Positions 40,298 through 50,000 of a stretch of DNA of 64,000 bases are shown one piece after another; within the stretch, counting starts at the first letter, position 1, and every line of letters starts with the position of its first letter. The position numbers and the translations under genes are program-made. The notes beneath the pieces are model-generated. The model saw nothing but the letters and a program-made list of their open reading frames with translations. It was not told the origin of the DNA and ran no database searches. This DNA comes from Hyalella azteca. Taxonomy: Eukaryota > Arthropoda > Malacostraca > Amphipoda > Hyalellidae. The stretch is from positions 127,329 to 191,328 of the forward strand of contig NW_025934661.1 in assembly GCF_000764305.2 (NCBI RefSeq). Direction: 5' to 3'.

Positions 40298-40484
40298 TGG
40301 CACTGTTGCGGGAGACCACCAAAAAGTATATGTTGCGGGAGATGAACATACACTGGCAATCCCGACGAGATAGTGGAATAAATCGACGCCAAAAACTCTA
40401 GAAGGCCAGAAATGAAGGTAAAATCTACGTTATAAATCTTTATTAGGGAAGCTAAAAGAACACACGACCTTCAAACTTATAAAC

Positions 40485-40719
40485 ACGGGCAGTTAAAATA
40501 CCCTACCGTCCCTACGCTAGGTACCCACAGACGGCTAAGAAATATCCTACGCTAGGCAAACGCAAGACGGCTAAGAAACACAGACGGCTAAGAAATATCC
40601 TACCCTAGGTAAACGCAGACGGCTCGGAACGCCATACACTAGGTAACAGACGGTTCGAAATTCCCCAATGCTAAGGAAACACAGACTTAAAAATGACCCT
40701 ACACTAGATAAGCACAAAA
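40485..40719 (+). repeat. Tandem array, CTACGCTAGGTAAACACAGACGG unit, left block
   Basis: About six diverged copies of a 36-40 base unit with CTA-GCTAGGTAAAC, CAGACGGCTAAGAAATATC and similar links. The same unit continues in the same orientation at 41427-41690, so one array was split by the TIR element between them. Confidence 0.8.
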
Positions 40720-41426
40720 GGTGCCTGTACACAGGGATAGTACTAGCCGCTAGTTCATCCGGCGCTTGAACTGTCCACGCTACTAGCCTCGTGTATAGGG
40801 GTTCAGCCGCTTCAGAGGCATGCGCCGGCAAGTGCTCGAGGCGCGGTCGAGAGAGACAACGATGTGTTGATATCTTTGCTGGAGATGGAGAAGTGGCTAG
40901 TAGCGCTGATGCAGCCATGGTGAGAGCATCTGTGCCGCTCCTGTGAAGTATCTTGGGTCACGTAAATCATGGCTTGTTTGAACGATAATGTCTCTAAGAG
41001 GAATCCAACAAAGTGGATTCCATACGATATTCAATTATTCTTTGAAATATTCCAAAAATATGAATTAAAGTATAATGTTTTCCATGATGGTTACTCCAAG
41101 AAAATGAAGAGAGAAACGAGTATTTTGAAACGGAAAGAAGACCTTATTAGTCAGGATTTAGTTGTTCCCGACGCTGTATTTTTAAGGGCTAGAATATGGA
41201 GTATAAAAAAGACGTACAGACTCGAGTTGTTGAAGGTGATCACACTATCCATCTTCACAGACCTCACTCGACGGCTTCTAACGACTCGCTGGCGGGCGCG
41301 AACGAGAAGATATAGCGGCACCTTATACTCTCCTCGTGTGTACAGACTTACTAGCCGGATAGTCACCAAGCGACCGACACTAGCCAGATTTACTAGCCGT
41401 CTGCACTATCCCTGTGTACAAGCACC
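40720..41426 (+). mobile_element. Nested TIR element with MADF-like ORF
   Basis: The termini GGTGCCTGTACACAGGGATAGT and the inverse of ACTATCCCTGTGTACAAGCACC differ at one of 22 positions. Looser inverted similarity (CTAGCCG, CTCGTGT blocks) extends about 90 bases inward on each side. The element sits within a tandem array inside the mariner relic and contains a plus-strand ORF at 40969-41490. Flanks are not cleanly duplicated, so the superfamily is open; a PIF/Harbinger-like origin is possible because such elements often carry MADF/Myb-like second proteins. Confidence 0.75.
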
Positions 41427-41490
41427 TAAACGGCTAAAAAATGCCCCTACACTAGGTAAACACAAACGGCGTACGATGTTCTTCCACTAA
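40969..41490 (+). CDS. MADF/Myb-like domain protein of the nested element
   Basis: A 173-codon ORF. Its first about 90 residues read like a MADF/SANT-type trihelix: WIPYDIQLFFEIFQKYELKY, then NVFHDGYSKKMKRE, then LRARIWSIKKTYRLELLK. MADF domains bind DNA; in PIF/Harbinger elements a partner protein of this kind assists the transposase. The C-terminal half is Arg/Thr-rich and runs through the right terminal inverted repeat and past it, so the natural end is probably earlier or altered. No catalytic transposase is encoded by this copy. Confidence 0.5.
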   Translation: MACLNDNVSKRNPTKWIPYDIQLFFEIFQKYELKYNVFHDGYSKKMKRETSILKRKEDLISQDLVVPDAVFLRARIWSIKKTYRLELLKVITLSIFTDLTRRLLTTRWRARTRRYSGTLYSPRVYRLTSRIVTKRPTLARFTSRLHYPCVQAPKRLKNAPTLGKHKRRTMFFH

Positions 41491-41690
41491 GCAAGCACGT
41501 ACAGACGATTTACAGTATGTTCCATTAGGTAAACACAGACGATTTAAGGATTTTCCATTAGGCATACACAAACTATATACAATATTTTTCATTAGGTAGA
41601 CACAGACTATTTACAATATTTTCCATTAGGTAGACACAGACGATTTACAATATTTTCCAGTCGGGCGAACAATGACGGCTGACGATAATT
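41427..41690 (+). repeat. Tandem array, right block
   Basis: Six or seven further copies of the 36-40 base unit (ATTAGGTAGACACAGACGAT, TTACAATATTTTCC). They are more AT-rich and more alike at 41530-41670 than in the left block. Confidence 0.8.
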
Positions 41691-41841
41691 TTCCGCTTGT
41701 AAAAACAGACCGTTTCATCCGAAATTTTATAAGATACAAAGCGGGTGGCCACTCCAGATGCTGGCAGCTAAATGAATAAGGGAGAGTATACTCGGCACAC
41801 TCCCCTAGTAAACAGCGGAACTCGACAAGAGACTGGCTACA

Positions 41842-42371
41842 GCACGTTGCCAAACCTAGTTTTCAGTGATGAGAAGATATTCAATGTTGAACACCACTTC
41901 AACACCCAAAATGATCGAATTTGGTCGAAGAATGGGACGAAGGATCCCGTGTGGTGACTAGGAAGCAATTAATGCCCGACCTCAGTGATGGTCTGGGCAG
42001 CCGTAACAGAGTCCTCAAGGAGTCCCATCTTTCTTGTTGACAAAGGGGTGAAATTGAATCAGAAAAACTATCGAGATGCCATCCTTGTTGGTGCATTGTT
42101 GCAGTGGGCACGAAAGCACTTCAAAAAACGCCCCTGGTCGATCCAGCAGGACTCTGCACCATCCCATGGGGCCAAATCGACTCAGGAGTGGCTGTCCGAG
42201 AATGTTCCCCACTTCATTACCAAAGATGAATGGCCCCCATCGTCACCCGATCTGAATCCTCTGGATTTTGGGATCTGGTCATATCTTGAGGGCAAGGTCT
42301 CGACCGTTCACCAAAGCAGTTTGGACGCCCTAGACGTCAAACTGCTGAAGGAGTGGGCCAAAATCCCGTAG
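41842..42371 (+). pseudogene. Mariner transposase catalytic part (DD37D), frameshifted
   Basis: The first catalytic block is LVFSDEKIFNVEHHF, with Asp codon at 41868-41870. It ends at a stop after DPVW (about 41957). The next block opens in a new frame at 41985 (MMVWAAV), holds the second Asp in IQQDSAPSH and the third in SPDLNPLDFGIWSYLE, and stops at 42371. Exactly 37 residues lie between the second and third Asp, which places it with DD37D/maT-like mariners. The frameshift and the upstream insertion make it a pseudogene. This is the most clearly recognisable transposase in the window. Confidence 0.9.
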
Positions 42372-42578
42372 AGTGTCAATTGTGACTCGTAAGGCTTTCT
42401 TTCTCTAAGCGTCTACAACTCGTTATTGATGCAGATGGTGGACATATTGAATAAAATTGTGGGAATTGTATCGCTGAACCTCTGCCTAAATAAATACATT
42501 TTTAAACATTCACAATTGTGTTTCATTTCATAGTTCTAACCACTCAAAGTTGCAACGCTAAATATTGATGACCCTGTA

Positions 42579-44078
42579 GTTATACAAAAGCGTTTTGCAC
42601 TCCAAGTTTCGGATTATTATAACTGTGGCACAAACTTTACGTTAAAGATTAGTTTGTACTCTGATTGCACGATTATGAAGCTCAACAATATTTGTGTCAT
42701 AAATGGTTTGGACCTCTTGACTCCAATAATTTAAATGTTTAGATTTGATAAGGAATTTAAAAGCAAAGAAAACGCCAAGAAAATTCACCATATCGATATT
42801 GAAAACGTTTCGGAGTCCAGCTCCATCATCAGTTCGACTAAACTAAAATGAATAAAATCACTTCAAAAGTCAAAATTCAGAGACAGACATAAAACCTAAA
42901 CAAGACCTAACATTAACTCAGTGACATGTCCTGTATTTATTTGGTCTTGTCTTTTTGCTAAACGGTATTACGTAAATTCATGGAAATATTTAGAAATTGC
43001 TCCATGTCTGTTTAGAAATTACTAAAATTCCCTATACTAATAATTTCAAAGGCAATTCTAATCCAAATTAATCTAAATTAATCTAATCTAAGGCAATTAA
43101 CAAATCGTTTTAATTACAATACGCAATAATCGCAGTGTGTGTCTTGGGTCGCTCATTGGCTAATATGCCATTGATGTCATGTTACAGAGAGCGGTATCAT
43201 TGCTACCATGGCTCATTTGTAGCCATGATAACACTGAGCCATTATAACACTGAATGAGTAATCGCTATCATGGCGAATTCAAACCCATGCATACAAAGCA
43301 AATCTGCCTAATGAAGAACGCATGGTTGAAATATCACTCGTTAATCGTTATAGAAAACGCGCACACGACAGTTTTTCTCTCGGAACCGTAATGCAATCAC
43401 AAATAGGCCCGAAAATCCAACCATAAAACTGCCTTTAAAAAAAAGGATTGAGCGATTAAGCAGCAGAAGCACGCTAAAACAAACTATCGCTACTATACTA
43501 TACTTAAATGATTAACCATTAGAGAGTCATGTAAAACTTAGGTTTATCATCTTGAAAATGAAATCAAAAGCAAAACATTGACCGAAAAAATCTCAGAGAT
43601 AATGTGGCGAATGGTGGCGTTCAACTTAAATATCCTAGGAAGCAGAACTCACAATTCTCAAACGATCACTTCCTTCAGTTCGGTCGTGACATACTCAAAC
43701 AATTCCAAGAGACTACTAGCAAACTAGAACTAAAATTTACACTCACTTCCTTAAATACTGGAAGAGAAACAACTATACATGAAGAGGTTATGCAGACAGG
43801 AGATATAGAGGCACAAAAAATGAGATAAATGCTGGGATACCACAGAATTTACTAAAAAATTATTTTGTCGATGCTGCGATGACTCGTCGAAAAAAATAAA
43901 GTTCAAAACTTTATCCACAGATAGTATTAGTGTACAAACCTTATCATAGGAAAACTATTCACGAATTATTGGTTACTACCACCATGAATTGTCCATGAAA
44001 ATATAGAACACAGCTTCATTGCAAAGTTTCGCACAGTAATGTTTGCTGCTTCAGGGTAAATGCTCCTTTAAGGTGAAA
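42579..44078. other. No gene recognised; hammerhead-like motif at about 42.8 kb
   Basis: AT-rich 3' flank of the MOV10 gene. On the minus strand at 42807-42832 lies CTGATGA, a GGAG/CTCC stem and GAAAC. At 43150-43270 there are several short repeats of CATGGCTCATT and TATCATGGC type. Confidence 0.4.
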
Positions 44079-47000
44079 TTAGCTTCTTTTGTGTGCTGCT
44101 GATGTGTTGACGTTGCTTCTTATGGATGACGATGCTTCTTGACGTTGTTTCTTCATCGGGTCAACCGCGGCTGTAAAATAGTTCAAATAGTAGTGAAGGC
44201 TTGATCATAGTACGTACTCTATAGCAGTAGTAATGGTATTATTGGTGCTTACAGTAGCAGTAGTTATAATTGTATAGCAGTAGAATTGTAAAAATATTAA
44301 TGATGTCAAAAATGTTAGCAATGTTTATGGTAGATAACCATAACTCCGATAAAACACAGGGCCACCTTCAAATTACCAGAAAAAAATTTATTTGGTCCAA
44401 AAATTTTACATCCCAACCCCATCGGACAACCAACTGAAGGATGGCAATAAGTTGACGATTCGAATTTTGTATAGATGATGCAGGTTTTAAGAAGTGGTGA
44501 AACCGAACAAACCGTTATCTTTTTGATTCATTTATTATCGGGCATTCAAAAAATGCGGTATTAAGGGATTTATTAAGAAATACTCACGAATTAAGAACGA
44601 CTTGTTTACAGAATGAAAATGCAAGGCCTTGAAAGTACAGTTCCTAAAAAATAGTTCAACACCCACAGAATTTCAGAAATCGATATCAAACAATCTAAAA
44701 CACAAAATCTATCAGTATTTCAACAAAATCATTTAGAAGCAACTACTCACGGATACGAAGCTCAATAAACTTTTTCTCGATTCTCTCGACTTCAATAATT
44801 GGTTTGTAGGGGATGCCCTTGTAACAACCATTTTCATGGCAGAATTTGAGCAGTTTCCCCCAATTTGATCTGGAAATTTCAGTGATTCAGGAATCCATAG
44901 AACAAGCAATAATCGACATGCAACAGATTCTCAAGAGAGCTGTATAAATCTTATGAATATTATTATGTTACTATCGAGGCAAAGGCATATATATTCAAAC
45001 AGCGGCAACTGCATGTCTCAGACATGCGTTTAGCATAATCCGTGATATTTAGGAGCAAATTTGATCTAGTCTTTTGGAAACAACGGACGTTCTTCACTTG
45101 AATTTTCTATATATTTTGTACTGGATGGGCAGTCCGGATTGAAGTTGAGAGAAATGCAACATTCAGCCTCGAAATTAGAATTCCAAAAATGTCTCAACAA
45201 TAGGTTAAAAAAATTGTGTAATTGAAAATAGCTTTGTAAATAAATAATGGTAAACTGTCGAAAATACGCATTTCCATAAATATTCAAAAATAATATAGTT
45301 ATGATGAAAGCGTTTTAAATTTCTGTGTTATTTACACAAAAAGTAAGCCACATCAATAATTTGCTGATGTACCAAAAAATACAAAAATGAAATTCGTGAG
45401 CATAAAATGCACTTAATTTGCACAACTCAAAATAAAGCTGTAACAAATCCTAATTCTAATAGCGAGAAAGCCTACAGAAACGCACTTGTCGTCTTCGAGC
45501 AGCCATGGAAACCCCACCACAATGAGGAGAGCTTGGGCTCGAGTGATGGCCACATTGAAGCGCTGCAACAAGAATTTCCGAGTCAATAACCAACAACTCT
45601 TCAACCAATCAACTTTTCCACTAGGTCATACTGCAAGGCAGCACCATCTATTCAGAAGTTTTAAATTACAAGCATCAGGTCCTCGACCTACACCACCATT
45701 AGGACCCTACGCCAACACATGTCGCACCCGGATGTCAGTTGTAACAATCGCGTCTTGGTGTGGCTGACCTAAAACAAGACATAAAATTAACAATTACGCT
45801 CAAGACGAGCCTGCTTTGCCTGATCGTTATTTTCGGCAAGACTCGATCAGTGCCCCAAATACGCCGACGGACTGGCGTGATTAACCGAGTGACATAAAGT
45901 ACAGATATATGTCTTATAATTGACATCTTATCAACTATATCATAAGATCCAAAATTATAAAAATTCAAAAACGAAAACGTATGAAAATAAAGAGCACGCA
46001 TCGTTATATTTTTCTGTTATATGTGTTCAAGCATGGAAAATGCAAGTATAATGAAGTATATGTAAAATAAACCAGCGTAAACCTTCTCTCATACTCCACG
46101 CATTTTATGTTCCAAAGCATTGCTCCGGCGAGTTTCCTCCTCTCAGCCATCCAGCCCCAGCGCAACTCCAAAAACTCCATCAGTAGCCAAATCGTGCGCA
46201 CAGAACCTATTTCGTTAATTCCCGTGATTTAATTTTCACCTTCATCTTCATGGCCAGCCTTTTGTCACTACTTGTTTCGTTCTCATTCTTCCCTTGCAGC
46301 ACTGCACTCCACCACCAACAACACATCAATGCATACGAACGCAAATACCAAAATTTTCTCAAAGTATAGTGAAAGTTAGAAAGGTTTTAGGCATAATACA
46401 AGCGAATGTCATTCGAGGCTTTGCAATTCTAATCAGTAAACGATCCTGGAAGCTGAAGTTCACTTTGGAAAAACTGAAACAATTACTAAAAAAAATTGTC
46501 AAGATCCAAAACATAATTGTCCACGGAAGAAACGGCCAGCGATATCATTCACTTGCTATATACAGTTGAGAACTCAAACAACAACACACAACATCGGAGA
46601 ACTACCTTGGGGTTAGAGAGAAAGCCTAGTTGACTTGAAATGTAGTCGATGGATTGCGATTGCGCCAGGTTTTCGCGCGCAGGCGCTCTGGGTACTCTGG
46701 TCAGGTGCTCTGGGTACGCGCGAGCTGTCGACGTGATCAGTCGCTCCGGGTTCGCACGCACAGTCGACACGATGACCACGAGGCGTTCGTCGCCTTGGAA
46801 GGCTTCAGGCGTGCCAATGAGCAGGGCGTTAGTCACTTTCCCTAATTTCGACAAGAGATCCTGACGAATCTGAAATGATATGAGAATACAGGAATCATTC
46901 ACACATTTCCAAGAATATATCAATCTACGATGGCTTAGGGCAAGCGACAATATCATTTCGAGTTCGAACTCGAAGGTCTTACATGCATGCATGTACATAG

Positions 47001-50000
47001 TCACCGAGTGCCCCTAATACTGCATTAGACATTAAAATTTATTGTTATTTGCATTATATCTAACTGAATGTGCTAGTAAACCGTGTTTTAAGTAAGTTTT
47101 CTGGTTGAACTCATAACAATGCGCTGATTTTACCAAATCGTTGGGCGTATAGCAAAAAAATTAGATCACTACTCACTGCAGTGAGTGACAGAGAGCGCAT
47201 TTTCTCGGTGAACGCGAAAACGTTGTCACGGTCGGACGGACGGACATGACGAGCACAATAGCGCTTTTTCAATAAGTGAGAAAATGCGCTAAAAAAGTAT
47301 GCAAATCATTGCTAGCTTATTTTGTGTTGGGCTGTGAACATTTTTTTAAGTAAAGAATAATTAATTAAGAATCGTTCGTGACTGAAAAATTTTTCGCGCG
47401 ACACCTAAAAGCTTCTGCCTAATATAGTTTGAGAATAACTGATTTCGACATAAGAAAGCCATTTCACCTGTTGGACGATAATGTTTAAGCAGAACTCTAG
47501 AATGCACTACTAATGTTCTGGCTCAGATTGTGATTTGCCGTTGAAATTATATACTGTTAATTGTTCTCTTATTTAGCTTTTTCACAACAGAAAGTAAAAA
47601 GTATAACTCAGTACTCACTGCAGTGAGTGACAGAGAGCGCATTTTCTTGTCAACGAAAACGTGGTCACGGACGGACGGATCGACGGACGGACAGACAGAC
47701 GGACGGACATGACGAGCACAATAGCACCTTTTTTCCAAATGCGATAAAATAAATAATTTGACAGTTAATTTGTTTGTTGTTCTCCACGAACTAAAAAAAC
47801 AGGCATTTATTGTTTAACGTATACAAGCTCTCAAATTATTTCCCTTCACAGAAACACACACAATATAAGATAAGGCACAAAATTCACCTTCTTCATTTGA
47901 TCCCGGTAGGGAGTGACGATGCCGATATCTCCTGGTTTAACGTTCATCTCTTCGATAAGTTGCTTCACGTACTCGACGACCTGAGCGACTTCAAAGACAT
48001 TGAAGTAGCTGGGGTTGTTGGCCCGCCTTTCCTCCCTGCCATTGACACCGTGGAACACGATGGGTATTTTAGCATTCGGCAGCTTGTCCCATTTCAGCAT
48101 CGAGTTTATTATACGTTCATCCCCTTTGGCTTCAAGTTGGTTGTCATAAAAAAGTTCGTTGGGAACTTCAAGAATGCGTGCATGCGACCGATAGTTTTCC
48201 ACGAGCTTAGTGATGTAGAGACGGTTGAATTGCCCTCCTTTAGCTTTGTACATTTCCCCGTCCATTAGTCGTGCTAATAAACTTATGTCCAAACGGAAGT
48301 TTTTGAGAAACGGATTTTCGCGGAGGTACACATTCGAGACGACTGGTCCCAGCTGTAAAGGATCACCAGCCAGAACAACCATCTTAGGAAGAGCCAGCAA
48401 TGGTATGAAGGCTTCTGGCTCCATTGCGTACCCACACTCGTCTAGAAACAAGTTCGAAAACCAAGATTTGCTTTCATTCTCTCGTATCAAAGGCAAGACG
48501 TGATACGCAGACGAATAGGTGGTGATGACAATGTTGTACGAGCGCACCATGTCCATGTTTGGGATCGAGATTAAGTCAGCCTGACGTGAGCTCACATTCT
48601 TAACATTTTGTGGGATACCAGAGCATTGACGAGATAGAGCGTTCACTCTCAGTACTTTGGAAGCAGGAATGTGTTTCAGAAGTCCTTCGGTGAGTATATC
48701 ACAACTTGCATTAGAAGGACCACACACGAGTATTTTATCATTTTTGTTTCGCGTGTAGACTTGCTTGATGGCTTCCAACATCGTTGATGTTTTGCCGGTG
48801 CCAGGAGGGCCGAAAATGATGTAAGGCGCAGGAGCGCTTACTCGATTCACGATCGCCTCCACCGCCTGCTTCTGCATTCGGTTCTTGCCCACGTTTTTAT
48901 CGAAGTAGTTGTCAACACTAACGAGATTTGCTTCATCGAACCTGTCATAAATACGCAATATAAAAGTTTAATGCACGATACTAGGATAGTGCCTACTAAC
49001 GATCATGCTGTGCAAGTTAAATTGATAGAATCGTATAGGCTGATGTATCAACACAGTGCACGGCGAGAGAAAATTCGACAGAGTTAAAATGCAAGGTTAC
49101 ACTAGTGCAGTGGTTCCCAAACTTTTTCAGGCTGGCGCACCCTTTGGCTCCCCAGCGAATCTCTAGCGAACACCCCCCCCCCCCCGACAGACACATATAA
49201 AAAAACGACTCTTTCTTGATATTTAGTATGCTGCAATTTTAAAAGAGAAAAGTTAAACGCAAATGTGTAATTAACAAATAGGACCCCATTTAGTAAACCA
49301 ATATATTTTTTGACAGTTTTAACTGTTTCAGCACTAGAAATTCAAGACCGCTCGGACAAGCTTACGGCCGGATTCGTGGCCGGTCTCGCAGTCGGTCTCA
49401 CGGCCAATCTCAAAATTCAGTGGCCAAGGAATATCTCCCAAACTAATGAACGCAGCTCTATAAAACTTGGAACACGTATTCATTAGGACATAACGATGAT
49501 GTTAGCTCGTGAAAATTTTTGTAAAATTTCTCCTTCATTCGGGAGTTATATGGCGATATGGGCCGAAATTCGCAGTGATCAAAGAATTTCTTTGAAACTA
49601 CAGAACAGATTTAAACGAAATTTTTAATATAAATTCCTAACTACCAAACGCTGATTTTCAGCTAGTGAAAATTTATTCGAGTCGGAGTCATGTTCTGCGA
49701 GTGTTGCGTACAAATCGTCAAACTGCCCCCGGATCTTTCCACCGTCCACAGGGGGGTGATAACGCCCACTTACAACTACTGCACTGCACTAGAGCAATTA
49801 AAGCTTTAACACGAATTTAAAATTCTTTGCTCGAAAACTTACTTTGTACTGGGCTTTGGAAACAGAATGGGAAGTACTTTCTGGTAGTGTTGCAGCACTT
49901 TATGGCAACGAATGTAGGTGCTCCTGCAAAACCAGAACTGAACGTTCAGTTTCATCCCTGCCGCGTACAAGAGAAAGAACTCTTCACCGAAACCCAGATG

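Larger units (their letters stand above)
40038..42576 (+). mobile_element. Decayed Tc1/mariner-type element with nested insertion
   Basis: The ends CAGGGTCATCAATATTTAGC and its exact complement (23 matching bases) are flanked by TA at 40036-40037 and 42577-42578. Inside on the plus strand are remnants of one transposase: an N-terminal helix-turn-helix part near 40064-40200 and the DDE catalytic part at about 41850-42371. The two are separated by about 1.4 kb of unrelated tandem repeats and a second TIR element. The 2539-base length, against about 1.3 kb for a usual mariner, matches that insertion. The element is non-functional as it stands. Confidence 0.9.

Noticed and set aside
47810..48268. 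152-codon plus-strand ORF
   Set aside because: It is antisense to the MOV10 helicase-core exon and its open frame mirrors that exon.
49160..49190. Poly-C run as a possible regulatory tract
   Set aside because: It is a simple mononucleotide run within the hAT-like element, probably slippage.
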